A model generated the notes under the pieces. It saw nothing but the letters and a program-made list of their open reading frames with translations. It had not been told where the DNA came from and did not search any database. The translations under genes were made by a program, and so were the position numbers. A stretch of DNA of 64,000 nucleotides, taken from assembly GCF_024139115.2 (NCBI RefSeq), contig NC_085139.1, positions 101,604,158 through 101,668,157 on the forward strand. Direction: 5' to 3'. Shown here one piece after another: positions 34,001 to 45,935 of the stretch. Position 1 is the first letter of the stretch; every line of letters starts with the position of its first letter. Origin of the DNA: Armigeres subalbatus (Eukaryota; Arthropoda; Insecta; Diptera; Culicidae).

Positions 34001-37000
34001 CTGGAAAGGATTCTTCTCGAATCCTGGAAGGATTCTTCTCGAAACCTGGAAGGATTCTTCTCGAATCCTGGAAGGATTCTTCTCGAATCCTGGAAGGATT
34101 CTTCTCGAATCCTGGAAGGATTCTACTGAATCCTGGAAGGGATTCTACCTGAATCCTGGAAAGGTTTGTACTGAATCCTGGAAAGGATTCTACTCGAATC
34201 CTGGAAAGGATTATACTCGAATCCTGGAAAGAATTCTACTGAATCCTGGAAAGGATTCTACTCGAATCCTGGAAAGGATTCTACTCCCAGAATCCTGGAA
34301 AGGATTCTACTCGAATCCTGGAAAGGATTCTACTCGAATCCTGGAAAGGATTCTACTGAATCCTGGAAAGGATTCTACTCGAATCCTGAAAGGATTCTTC
34401 ACTCGAATCCTGGGAAGGATTCTACTCGAATCCTGGAAAGGATTCTACTCGAATCCTGGAAAGGATTCTATTCGAATCCTGGAAAGGATTCTACTCGAAT
34501 CCTGGAAAGGATTCTACTCGAATCCTGGAAAGGATTCTGCTCGAATCCTGGAAAGGATTCTTCTTGAATCCTGGAAGGGATTCTACTCGAATCCTGGAAG
34601 GGATTCTACTCGAATCCTGGAAAGGTTTCTACTCGAATCCTGGAAAGGTTTCTATTCGAATCCTGGAAAGGATTCTACTCGAATCCTGGAAAGGATTCTA
34701 CTCGAATCCTGGAAAGGTTTCTATTCGAATCCTGGAAAGGATTCTACTCGAATCCTGGAAAGGATTCTATTCTAATCCTGGAAAGGATTCTACTCGAATC
34801 CTGGAAAGGATTCTACTCGAATCCTGGAAAGGATTCTATTCAAAACCTGGAAAGGATTCTACTCGAACCCTGGAAAGGATTCTACTCGAATCCTGCACAG
34901 GATTCTACTCGAATCCTGGAAAGGATTCTTCTCGAATCCTGCAAAGGATTCTACTCGAATCCAGGAAAGTATTCTACTCGAATCCAGAAAAGGATTCTAC
35001 TCGAATCCTGGAAAGGATTCTACTCGTATCCTGTGTGGGATTCTACTCGAATCCTGAGTAGGATTCTACTCGAATCCTGAGTAGGATTCGACTCGAATCC
35101 TGAGTAGGATTTTACTCGAATCCTGAATAGGGTTCTTCTCGAATCCAGAGTAGGATTCTACTCGAATCCTGAGTAGGTTTCTACTCAAATCCTGAATTGA
35201 ATTCTACTCGAATCCTAAATAGGATTCTACTTGCATCCTGAATAGGATTCTATTTGAATCTTTAATAGGATTCTACTCGAATCCTGAAAAGTATTCTACT
35301 CGAACACTGAACAGGATGTCACTCCAAAGGATTCTATTCGAATCCTGGAAAGGATTCTACTCGAATCCTAGGAAGGATTCTTCTCGAATCCTAGGAAGGA
35401 TTCTACTCGAATCCTAGGAAGGATTCTACTCGAATCCTAGAAAGCATGCTTCTCGAATCCTGGAAAGGATGCTACTCGAATTCTGGAAAGGATTTACTCG
35501 AATCCTGGAAAGGATGCTACTCGAATCCTGGAAAGGATTTACTCGAATCCTGGAAAGGATGCTGCTCGAATCCTTGAAAGGATGCTACTCGAATCCTTGA
35601 AAGATGCTACTCGAATCCTTGAAAGGATCCTATTCGAATCCTGGAAAGGATTATATTCGAATCTTGGATAGGATTCTATTCGAATCTTGGAAAGGACTCT
35701 ATTCGAATCCTGGAAAGGATTCTATTCTAATCCTGGAAAGGATTCTATTCGAATCCTGGAAAAGATTCTATTCGAATCCTGGGAAGGATTTTTTTGGAAT
35801 CCTGGAAAGGATTCTATTCGAATCCTGAAAAGGATTCTATTCGAATCCTGAAAAGGATTCTATTCGAATCCTGGAAAGGATTCTATTCGAATCCTGGAAA
35901 GGATTTTATTTGAATTCTGGAAATGATTATTTTTGGAATCTTGGAAAGGATTCTATTCGAATCCTGGAAAGGATTCTCTTCGAATCCTGGAAAGGACTCT
36001 ATTCGAATCCTGGAAAGCATTTTTTTGGAATCCTGGAAAGGATTCTATTCGAATCCTGGAAAGGATTCTATTCGAATCCTGAAAAGGATTCTATTCGAAT
36101 CCTGGAAAGAATTGTACTCGAATCCTGGAAATGATTTTTTGGGATCTTGGAAAGGATTCTATTCGAATCCTGGAAAGGATTCTATTGGAATCCTGGAAAA
36201 GACTCTATTCGAATATTGAAAAGTTTCTATTCGAATCCTGGAAAGGATTCTACTCGAATCGTGGAAAGGATTCTACTCGAATCCTGGAAAGGATTCTACT
36301 CGAATGCTGGAAAGGATTCAACTCGAACCTTGGAAAGGAATCTACTCGAACCATGGGAAGGATTCTTTTCGAATCCTGGAAAGGATTCAACTCGAATCCT
36401 GGAAAGGATTCTATTCGAATCCTTGAAAGGATGCAACTCGAATCTGGAAAGCATGCAACTCAATCCTGGAAAGCATGCAACTCGAATCCTAGAAAGGATT
36501 CCACTCGAATCCTGGAAAGGATTCTACTCGAATCCTGGAAAGGACTCTACTCGAATTCTGGAAAAGATTCTACTCGAATCCCGGAAAGGATTCTACTCGA
36601 ATCCTGGAAAGGATTCTACTCGAATCCTGGAAAGGATTCTACTCGAATCCTGGAAAGGATTCTACTCGAATCCTGGAATGGATTCTACTCGAATTCTGGG
36701 AAGGATTTTACTCGAACTCTTGAAAGAATCTCTACTGAATCCTGGAAAGGATTCTACTAGAATCCTGGAAAGGATTAAAATCGAGTCCTGGAAAGGATTA
36801 AAATCGAGTCCTGGAAAGGATTGTATTCGAATCCTTGAAAAAATCTACTCGAATCTTGGAAAGGATTGTACTCGATTCCTGAAAATGATTCTTCTCGAAT
36901 CCTGAAAATGATTCTTCTCGAATCCTGAATAGGATTCTACTCGAATCCTGGAAAAAATACTACTCGAATCCTGGAAAGGATTCCAATTGAGTCCTGGAAA

Positions 37001-37700
37001 GGATTCTACTCGAATCCTGCAAAGGATTCTACTTGACTCCTGGAATGGATTCTACTCGAATCCTGGAAAGGTTTGTACTCGAATCCTGGAAAGGATTCTA
37101 CTCGAATCCTAGAAAGGATTATACTCTAATCCTGGAAAAATTTAACTCGAATCATGAACCGCATTATAAACAAATTCTGCGCATAATTCTTCTCAAGTCC
37201 CGGACAGCATTCTTCTCGAATCGTGTGCAAGATTTTACTTAAATCCTGATCGGAGCTCTACTGGAAACCTAATTTTGAAAGTCGAATTGTCGGAAGAATT
37301 CTACTTAAATCCTAGGGGGGTCTTCCTGGGCAGGATTCTACTGGAAACCTGGGCCGGCTGCTACTCGAATCCTGGACAGAATTCTACCCGAACTTATTTT
37401 ATCGAACTTCTATTCTTCAGATTCTTATCGAATACTGGACAGGTATTTTTTTAAATCCTGGATAGAAACCTACTTCAATGGTAGACATAAATGTTCTTGA
37501 ATTGTTAATAGGACTCATAGAATTCTGAACAATTTTTAGCTCGAATTCTGAACATTATTCTTCTTGAATCGTTAGCATATTTTTCTATGATGTCTTGGCA
37601 GAACTTGTTTTGAGTTCTGGGCAGGTTCATGCTCGATTCCTTATGTGGATACATTTTATATCCAGGACAGAATTCCTGTGCCGCAATTTTCTAGTACTAT
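28021..37700 (-). repeat. Array 6, main segment (23-bp dyad minisatellite)
   Basis: About 9.7 kb, over 400 units. The core GAATCCTGGAAAGGATTC is identical to that of array 2, but the linker is TACTC or TATTC (5 nt). Variants occur as runs: ACCGG centres near 28250-28370, AACAGG near 28410-28660, GGAGAGG eight times at 30560-30735, GGAGGGG nine times at 31430-31625, GAATAGG eight times at 31625-31810, and a run of roughly 28 GGAAAGG/TATTC units at 31920-32560. A 22-bp sub-unit is amplified at 33545-33710 and 34020-34130. From about 37100 it decays. The plus strand is stop-free in all frames. Confidence 0.97.
30795..30935. mobile_element. Short interspersed insertion within array 6
   Basis: About 140 bp of non-array sequence interrupts the units. 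It contains two direct copies of an ACCCCCCTCCCCC motif (30817 and 30890 regions), TTTATTTATATGGCGCGTAAG, and ends with GCTTACGTAATATGTGTACGG then CCCC. I recall similar short sequences as common interspersed repeats in mosquito genomes. I could not define terminal repeats or a target duplication. Confidence 0.55.
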
Positions 37701-40700
37701 GGCCTGGATTCTATTTTAATCGTGAGCAGGTTTCCTGATTCCTAGTCAGGATTTTTCCAGGCTCAGTACGTTTAGGGATCTTTTCAATTCATGGGTAGGC
37801 AACAGCTCAAATAACAGTCAGATACCGTCTCAATTCCTTAGCAGTTTTGTACTTGAAGCCTGGTCAAATTTGGTCTCCATTAAATTCTTAATGGGGGTTC
37901 GGATTCAATCATGGTTGGAGTTCGAATTGAGTTCTGCTAATCAAAATTAGTCTCAAGCTATATTTCAAGTTGGATGTTAAAAACAGCATGATACTAAAGC
38001 GTTAATAATCATTAAAAAAAAATCATAAAAATAAATTATTATTCAAAGTTGAGTCAAGTACGATACACGGAAGACGACCACACAGTTGTGGTCGAAATAC
38101 GTATCTGCAAAGACGGTTGAATACATTCCACTTAAAAGAGCTTAAAATATTTTTTCTATTATTCTTAGTTACGACGAGTTACATATGAAACTAGGAAGCG
38201 TGCTTCCAATTTAATTTACCTTCCATCTATTCTTTTTCCAGGACATTTCAATGTCCATGACGTTGAAATTTAAATTCTTAAATTTCATCAAGTACAATTT
38301 TAGATGTGTCTCACCATTACTGTAAATACATTCAACCTATCACGATCAAAACATGGCTATTTTGACCTTTTTCAAAGCCCACAACATTGCTTCCAGCAGC
38401 TGCCATCTCTTCCGGCGACATAATTCATCCCGACATTTCTTTTTCGCACTTTACCAAAGTCACAAAAATCCATCAAATATTTGAGCAAGGACTTAATGAA
38501 AATTTATTCTCCGATCCGGGTTCAAAGTGACTATCATATCGTGTGCTTCTGAACCGAGTTCACCTTTTCCGTTCACTGCGTGTTTTTTTTTCACGGAAGT
38601 CACACCAGTCAGTCGCCCCTTCGCCGCTGCGGAACCCTTCGGACTAGGACTCGGTGTATGGGGTTATTAAATTATGCAAACAAGAATCTTCCCGAAAGCA
38701 GCGCACAGCCACGCAGTGTCGTCGGTTTTGTATAGTGCCTTCCGCAGGACACTTTATGACAAGCTACTTAAAGCTGAGCTACTTCTGCGTCCATCGCCCT
38801 CCCAATTTCGGGAGTTATCTTGTGTAAATTGACTTTTTTTTCGCGTCATTGTGTCGTCGTTATTGTTCTTGGTCGCTCGGTCGTTCAGTTGCGGGGGAAA
38901 ATAGAAAAGTGGCCCAGCCAGAAATAGGTGCTAAAACAAATGGAAATTAATATACAAATTTAGATGGTCGTTTGCTCCTGGCGGATGCTGGCACCATCCT
39001 CTCGAAAGCGAAAGAGAGCGCGCGGTTTGAGCTTGAAGAAAGCGACCACGACAAAATCGGGCGAGTAATGGTTTACGACTCGGGGCTCCCTTTTCCGAAA
39101 TTATTTCGAAACAGAAATTAAATAATGAATAGCCATGCCTCTGCTGCTCCCCTGCAGCTGGGGCAGAACGATTTCGGCGACCAAACTCGCGGTGGAAGTT
39201 ATGTCCCTTTAGATTAAAGTCTATGGCAAGTGGCGGCACCAGCAGTAGGACCCTAGAGAAATGATTGGCGGCAACGACGACGACAACGGCCAAAAGTAAT
39301 AACAATAATTGGACTAATAAATTTAGAAAATTTGAATCAATTTGGCCGTTTCGGAGCGGTTGAATTTCGTCGCACAGCTTTTTGTTTCGTTGGCTGCTGG
39401 ATTTTGAGATAACGACGAAAAATGGCTAATGGTCTAATAACGGTTTTTTGGGAGTGGGAGTGATTCTGAAAATGTGCGAATTTTATGAAGCGATAGAAAT
39501 TACTACTATCATAGTAATTTGTAATACTGTAACTGCAATTCAAAGTAGAATTATTCATAATGTAGTGAATTCAGTAGGCTTTCGACTTTTTATCGGAAAG
39601 TACCGTTCTTGTGGTTAGAAGGTAATATGAAGGACAATTCGAAACGTTAAAATTAGTCTTACGCCACCAAACCACAAAATTAATTAAATTTCTCATCATT
39701 TCTTCTTCCAACCACCGACGAAACGTTGTGACACACAGAAGACATTCCAACCAAAAGTATGTAGTTGTACTTACATTCTGATACTTTCGCTTCATTTTGC
39801 AAGAAAAATCACTTGTCTGGCGCGAGATAGCTTGCCAGCAGAACTCAACCGGGAGACAGTTGTTTGCAAAAATTGCCAATCTACTTGTCTACCACTGCTG
39901 CAACTTCTTACTAACGCTTGTTGGCAGCAACCTGTGCAAATGCTGCACACACTCACACTCAAAACACACTCCGAGCAGATGAGATGAAGCGATGGCGATT
40001 GCGTGTGATGAATTCTTACCTGTGAAAGAGGAGAGAAGAAAAAGTTCAAAATTAGACAACATTTTACTCAGTGGCAGAATGGGATGCTGCATACGGTGGA
40101 ACGCTACAAATGTCTTTCAATTTAGTTTCCATTTCTCGCCGGATCAACCCTAACCGTGGCCTCCAGCCTGGAAACAACTTCCAGTAGTCGATTCGGTGGA
40201 AATAAATCCTGTTTGCACTCGGTTCCGCTTCAACTGACACCAAACCGGAACGAGCGGGTGAATCCGTATCCGAGTGCAAATCATGAGGGGGGTGGATGCC
40301 CAAGAAGGCGAAAACGGGGGCCGGGGACGTAGTAAAGTATTACAAATGGAGCGCAAAAGTGCAGTTTATTGGACCCGGGAGTATCCTCACTCGACTCGTC
40401 TCGTCGACCCGGAACTTATGAAGCGCGCGCTCGCACACACCGTCATCAAATATGCAAGCGTGTGTTATGCATGAAGCGAGGTTCGCCGGATAAATTATGG
40501 ACAGCGAATGTATGGATGCATCATAGGATCATAGGATGATGCCCACCCCCTCCTACGGTAACCCAGAGGAAAGCCGGTTGAGTGTATTAAAATATTCAAA
40601 ATCGCTAGGACTGCAGCAGTGGCCGATTGTCGAGCGGGAACTGAGCGGACATTCAAGGCAAGAATTCTATTATGACCTGCAACCTGCAGGGTGCAAGAAG

Positions 40701-40802
40701 ATTTCAAGAGAGACAGCGAGTTCAAACAATCAAAACCACGATGTTTTAAATCTGGAAAACTTGTCAAAAAGGATTCCAAGAATTCAATAATAAGTACTCG
40801 AT
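37701..40802. other. Non-repetitive spacer
   Basis: About 3.1 kb. 37701-37980 is probably the last decayed trace of array 6. The rest is single-copy with GC-richer parts at 38560-39300 and 40080-40480 and small trinucleotide runs (around 39270-39290). Open frames up to 124 codons occur on the minus strand, none recognised. Confidence 0.5.
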
Positions 40803-41199
40803 CAGTGACGGGAAATGTCAATAAAATGTCATGGCATTGCTATTACTAATTTCTTAATAACTTTTTTTAAAAGTCATTTACAGTTCAGATTTTTTGATAA
40901 ACATGTAGTACTTAAAGAGTCCTAGAACTTTGTCGAACAGATCATTGTTCTAAATACAAAGTGTGAGGCATGAGAGCGAGATTTAAAAATGTCACGGAAT
41001 GTCATGACATTAATGTCATTTGATACTAATTCGGCACTCACGCACCCAATATCATATTTAGAGAAATTACCTGTTAGAAAAAGTTGTCGGGTCTCTTAAG
41101 GGCTACATGTTTATAAGGAAAACTTAATTGTAAATGACTTGTGAGAGCAGTTATTAGCAAGTTAGTCCCATGACATCGATATGACATTTCCCGTCAATG
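40803..41199. mobile_element. Near-palindromic MITE with 6-bp target duplication
   Basis: The left end CAGTGACGGGAAATGTCA and the reverse complemented right end CATTGACGGGAAATGTCA form terminal repeats. Homology between the two halves continues almost to the centre, for example AAACATGTAG followed by ACTTAAAGAG in one arm and CCCTTAAGAG in the other. CTCGAT directly flanks both sides (40797-40802 and 41200-41205). The whole 397-bp element could fold into one imperfect hairpin. It has no coding capacity. Confidence 0.85.
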
Positions 41200-41329
41200 C
41201 TCGATGGTGCGCGTTTGGATCGAAGTGACTTTATGAAAACTCAAACATCCATCAATTAGTAGCACTCAATGAATGAAATTTATTTAATTGCTGAAAATTG
41301 TGAAAAATAATGGATCAAATGTTTAGCCA

Positions 41330-42814
41330 ACTCTGTGGAATAACTCTGCCCAACGAATTCTGCCTCAAATTTCCAACCGAATCTGTCTCATAATCTTATA
41401 GGAATCTGTCTCAAAATCTCAAAAGAATCTTTTTTAAATTCCCAACGGAATTTGTTTCAGGTTCCCAACCGAATCTGTTTTCGATTCCCAACGGAATCTG
41501 TTTCTAATTCCCAACGGAATCTTATTCCCAACTGAATTTGTTTCAGATTCCCAACCGAATCTGTTTCCGATTCCCAAAGGAATCGGCTACCGATTCCCAA
41601 TGGAATCTGTTTCCGATTCCTAACAGATTTTTTTTTTTTGGGAATTCTCAAACAAATCTGTTTCACATTCCCAGCGGAATCTATTTCTGATTCCTAACGA
41701 AAACTGTTTTAGATTCCCAACGGAATTTGTTTGAGATTTCCAACTGAATATGTTTCCGATCCCCAACGGAATCTGTTTCTGATTCCAAACGGAATCTGTT
41801 TCCGATTCCTAACGAAAACTGTTTTAGATTCCCAACGGAATCTGTTTCCGATTCCCAATGGAATCTGTTTCCGATTCCCAACAGATTTTTTTTCTATTTT
41901 TGGGAATTCTCAAACAAATCTGTTTCAGATTCCCAACGGAATCTGTTTCTGATTCCCAACGGAATCTGTTTCAGACTCCCAACGGAATCTGTTTCTGATT
42001 CCCAACGGAATCTGTTTCACATTCTTTACGGAATATGTTTCATATTCCCAATGGAATTTAATTCAGATTCCCAACAAAATTTGTTTAAAATTCCTAACGG
42101 AATTTGTTTCCACTTCCCAACGGAATCTGCTTCTGATTCCAAACGGAATCTGTTTCCGATTCTTAACGGTATCTACTTTAGACTCCTAACTGAATTTGTT
42201 TCAGATTCCCAACGGAATTTGTTTCCGATTATCAACAGAATATGTTGTAGATTTCCAACGGAATCTGTTCCAGATTCCCAACGGAATCAGTTTCCGATTC
42301 CCAACGGAATCTGTTTCTAATTCCCAACGGAATCTGTTTCAGATTCCAAACGGAATCTGTTTCCGATTCCTAACGAAAACTGTTTAAGATTCCCAACGGA
42401 ATCTGCTTAAGATTCCCAACGGAATTTGTTTTAGATTCCTGTTTCAGATTCCCAACGGAATCTGTTTCTGATTCCCAACGGAATCTGTTTCTGATTCCCA
42501 ACGGAATCTGTTTCAGATTCCCAACGGAATCTGTTTCAGATTCCCAACGGAATCTGTTTCTGATTCCCAACGGAATCTTTTTTAGATTCTTAATGGAATC
42601 TGTTTCTAATTTTCAACGGAATCTGTTTCCGATTACCAACGGAATCTGTTTTCGATTCCCAACGGAATCTGTTCCCGATTCCCAACGGAATCTGTCTCCA
42701 ATTCCCAACGGAATCTGTCTCCGATTCATAACGGAATCTGTTTCCGATTCCCAACGGAATCTGTTTCAGATTACTAACGGAATCTGTTTCCGATTCCCAA
42801 TGGGAATCTGTGTC
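41330..42814 (+). repeat. 23-bp dyad minisatellite, array 7 left segment
   Basis: About 64 units of 23 bp: arms CAGATTCC and GGAATCTG around CAAC, with a 3-nt linker TTT; CCGATTCC and CTGATTCC arm variants alternate. The plus strand is stop-free. Indels occur (41630-41650 and 41885-41905 contain T runs followed by GGGAATTCTCAAACAAATCTG, a duplicated variant). The array is broken at 42815 by the homopurine element and resumes at 44735 in the same orientation. Confidence 0.96.
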
Positions 42815-42964
42815 AGGACAAAAGGTCGAAGGGCCAAAAGGTCGAAGGGTCAAAAGGTCGAAAGGACAAAAGGTCGAAGGTAAAAAGGTCGAAAGAACAA
42901 AAAGACAAGAAATGAGATGGGAGTTGTGAGTGGTGACAAGTGAGATGCAAGATGGCGGTAATGA

Positions 42965-43943
42965 GCATAGATAAATGAGAAGTGAGAAGTGAAAAGTGAA
43001 AAGTGTGAAGTGAGAAGTGGAAATAAAGTAAAAAGTGACAAGTGAAAAATGTGATGTGAGAAGTGAGGAACGGAGAAGTAAGAAGTGAGATGTAAATAAG
43101 AAGTGAAAAGGAAGAAAAAGAAAGGAGGAAACATATATAGTAAGAAAGTTGAAGGGAGAAAGAAAAAGAACAGAAGAGGTAAAAAATAACAAAGAAAGAA
43201 AGAAGAAGGAAGATGGAAGAAGGAAAAAAGAAGGAAGAAGGAAAAAAGAAAGAAGGAAGAAAAAAGGAAAATTGAAGAAGGAAGAAAGAAGGAAGGAATA
43301 AGAAGGAGAGAAGACACAATGAAGCAAAACAAAAGAAAGGAGGAGGAAGCAAGTAGCAGGAAAAGAAAAGGATGGAAGAAATAAGGACCAATGAGAAATA
43401 AATAAAGAAGAAAGAAGGAAGAAAGAAGAAATAAAGAAGAAAGATGGAAGAAATAAGATACAAAGAAGAGAGAAATAAGGAAGAAAGAAGAAAGAAAAAA
43501 GGAAGAAAAAAAAGTGAAAGAAGGGAGAAAGGAAGAAAGACAAAAGAAGGATGAAAGAAGAAAAAAAGGTAGAAAGGAGAAATAAAGCAGGAAGAAAAAA
43601 GGAAACAAGAAGGAAGAAGAAAGAAAGAAGGGAGAAAGAAGGAAGAAAGAGAGAAGGAAGAGAAGAAGGAAGAAAGGAGGAAACAAGAAGATAGAAAGTA
43701 GTAAGAAGGAAAAAAGAAAGGAAAAAGAAGGAAGACATAATGTGGAGAGAAGGAATAAAGACGGAAGAAAGGAAGAAGAAAAACGAAAGAAATAAAGAAG
43801 GAAGAACGAAGAAAGAAAGAAGGAAGGAAGGAAGAAAACAGAAAGAAGGAAAAAAGAAAAAAAAACGAAGAAAGGAAGAAGGAATCATGAAAGAAGGAAG
43901 AAAAATAGGAAGAGAGAAGCAAAAAAGAAAGAGTAACGAAAGC
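42965..43943 (+). repeat. Homopurine tract (GAAG/GTGAGAA)
   Basis: 42965-43090 has a GTGAGAA or GTGAAAA type period of 7 bp. 43090-43943 is GAA/GGAA-rich with only scattered pyrimidines. Such homopurine-homopyrimidine tracts can adopt triplex structures (established biophysics; not shown for this sequence). Confidence 0.92.
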
Positions 43944-44223
43944 ATTGTTGTAAAATGTCATTTGCATTCGTTTGTATAATTTTCCCAGAACTATTTCCAG
44001 ACGGTAGCTATCAATTCATGATGTATGACGAACTTGGTGACATTTTGGAGAGTTTTCACTCTCCAGCCTCAGATGTTATATTTAGAGCAATGTACCCTTG
44101 GACAAAAATGTAGCCCTACTCAAGAGTTATGAGTACATCTAAAATTATGGAATAAATTTGGCTTCTAAAGAAAGTTATGAACGATTTAGTCAAATGACAT
44201 GCAGATGACATTTTACAAGCCTG
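43944..44223. mobile_element. hAT-like MITE, 280 bp, with perfect 8-bp target duplication
   Basis: AACGAAAG flanks the element at 43936-43943 and 44224-44231. The terminal repeats are CATTGTTGTAAAATGTCAT on the left and CAGGCTTGTAAAATGTCAT when the right end is reverse complemented. An 8-bp duplication with CAG-type termini fits hAT. The interior has no coding frame. It inserted into the homopurine tract, so it is younger than that tract. Confidence 0.88.
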
Positions 44224-44231
44224 AACGAAAG

Positions 44232-44604
44232 AAAAAAAAAGAAAGTTAAAAGAAAGAAGGAAGAAAAACAGGAAACAAAACGGAAGAAAAAAGGGGAGGG
44301 GGGGGAAAAAAAGAAGAAAAAAGGAAAAAAGAAGAAAAAAGAAAGAAGAAAGCAATTAGGAAGAAAGAAAGAAAAAAGAAATAAGGAAGGAAAAAGGTGA
44401 AAAAAAGGAAGAAAGATGAAGGAAAGAAGGAAGACAAAGGAAAAAAAGAAGTTAGAAATAAAGAAGATGAAATATGAAAGGAAGAAGGAAGAAAGAAGTA
44501 AGAAAGAAGAAAAAGAAGGAATAATATGAAGTAAGAAGGAAAAAGGAAGAAGAAAGAGAATAGAAGAAAAAAGGAAGAAGAAATAACAAGAAGGAAGAAA
44601 ACAG
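44232..44604 (+). repeat. Homopurine tract, right part
   Basis: Continuation of the tract interrupted by the MITE, AAGAAAGAAGG-like with a G run near 44293-44306. It ends where the inverted TTCGACC repeats begin. Confidence 0.9.
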
Positions 44605-44734
44605 AAATACCTTGTCTTTTCGACCTTTTGTCCTTCGACCTATTGACGCAGTTTTTTTGTTTCGACATTTGTCCCTTCGACATTTTGTCCTTTCGACCTT
44701 CGACCTTTTGACCTATGAACTTTTGTCCTACAAC

Positions 44735-45935
44735 CCCCAACGGAATACGTTTCAAAATCCCAGCAGAATCTGTTTCGAATTCCCAACGGAATCTGTTTCA
44801 AATTCCCAACGGAAAATCTTTTTTCGATTCCCAACGGAATCTATTTATGATTCCCAAAGGAATCTGTTTCCGATTCCCAACGGAAGCTGTTTCCGATTCC
44901 CAACGGAATCTGTTTCTGATTTCCAACGGAATCTGTTTTCGATTTCAAACGGAATCTGTTTTAGATTTCCAACAATTTTTTTTTCAGACTTTCAATGAAA
45001 TCTGTTTCCGATTCTCAACGGAATCTGTTTCCGATTCCCAACGGAATCTGTTTCCGATTCTCAACGGAATCTGTTTCAGATTTCCAACAATTTTTTTTCA
45101 GGTTTTCAATTAAATCTGTTTCTGATTCTCAACGGAATCTGTTTCCGATTCCTAAAGGAATCTGTTTCCGATTCCCAACGAAATCTGTTTCCGATTCCAA
45201 ACGGAATCTGATTCAAATCCCAACAGAATCTGTTTCCAATTCCCAACGGAATCCGTTTCAAAATCCCAACAGAATTTGTTTCAAATTCACAACGGAATTT
45301 GTTCCAGGTTCTCAACGCAATCTGTTTCCTATTCCCATTCCTTTGGGAATGGGAATACTTTTGATTTAATTTTTGATTCCCAAAGGAATCTGTTTCCGAT
45401 TCCTAACGGAATCTGTTTCAGATTTCCAAAATTTGTTTTTTCAGATTTTCAATGAAATCTGTTTCCGATTCTCAACGGAATTTGCTTCCGATTCTCAAAG
45501 AAATCTGTTTCTTAGCGATTCTGATTCTTAGCGAAATCTTTTTCCGATTCCAAACGGAATCTGTTTTCGACTCCCAACGGGATCTGTTGCAGATTCCTAA
45601 CGAAATATTTCAAATTCCAAAAGGCATCTGTTTCAAATTCTCAATAGAATCTGCGTAAAATTCTCAACCAAATGTGTTTCAGATTCCCAACGGAATCTGT
45701 TTTAAATTCGCAAAGGAATTTGTTTCCGATTCCCAACGAAATATGTTTCCGATTCCCACCGGAATTAGTTTCAGATTCTCAACGAAATCCGTCTCAGATG
45801 TTCGACGGAATCTGCCTGAGATTACAAACGGAATCTGTCTGGTATACCCAACGAAATCTGGCTTAGATTTCTTCTTTGATCCAACTCAGATTCCTAAAGG
45901 AATTCACCACAGACTTGCAATGGAATTTTTATTTT
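44735..45935 (+). repeat. 23-bp dyad minisatellite, array 7 right segment
   Basis: Same unit and orientation as 41330-42814. It includes repeated defective units with CAATTTTTTTTTCAG inserts (44970-44990, 45085-45100, 45430-45445), which suggests duplication of a block holding that defect. A perfect 11-bp-arm hairpin is at 45331-45356. Decay increases from 45500. Confidence 0.95.
45331..45356. repeat. Perfect short palindrome in array 7
   Basis: ATTCCCATTCC (45331-45341), loop TTTG, GGAATGGGAAT (45346-45356). It is longer and purer than the normal unit dyad. Confidence 0.9.

Larger units (their letters stand above)
42815..44729. mobile_element. Fold-back-like element with homopurine interior
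   Basis: The left end (42815-42910) is a tandem run of about 16 bp, CAAAAGGTCGAAGGGC type; the right end (about 44605-44729) carries the same motif inverted (CTTCGACCTTTTGTCC). The first bases of each end read AGGACAAAAG when oriented outwards in. Between them, 42960-43940 and 44232-44600 are almost pure purine on the plus strand. A hAT-like MITE sits inside at 43944-44223. I could not define a target duplication. The minus-strand Phe/Ser/Leu frames of up to 451 codons are a result of the polypyrimidine strand. Confidence 0.65.

Noticed and set aside
42590..43967. Minus-strand frames of 278-451 codons rich in Phe, Ser and Leu, resembling membrane proteins
   Set aside because: They are the polypyrimidine strand of the homopurine tract. 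Several overlapping phases are open at once and the upstream part is array 7 sequence.
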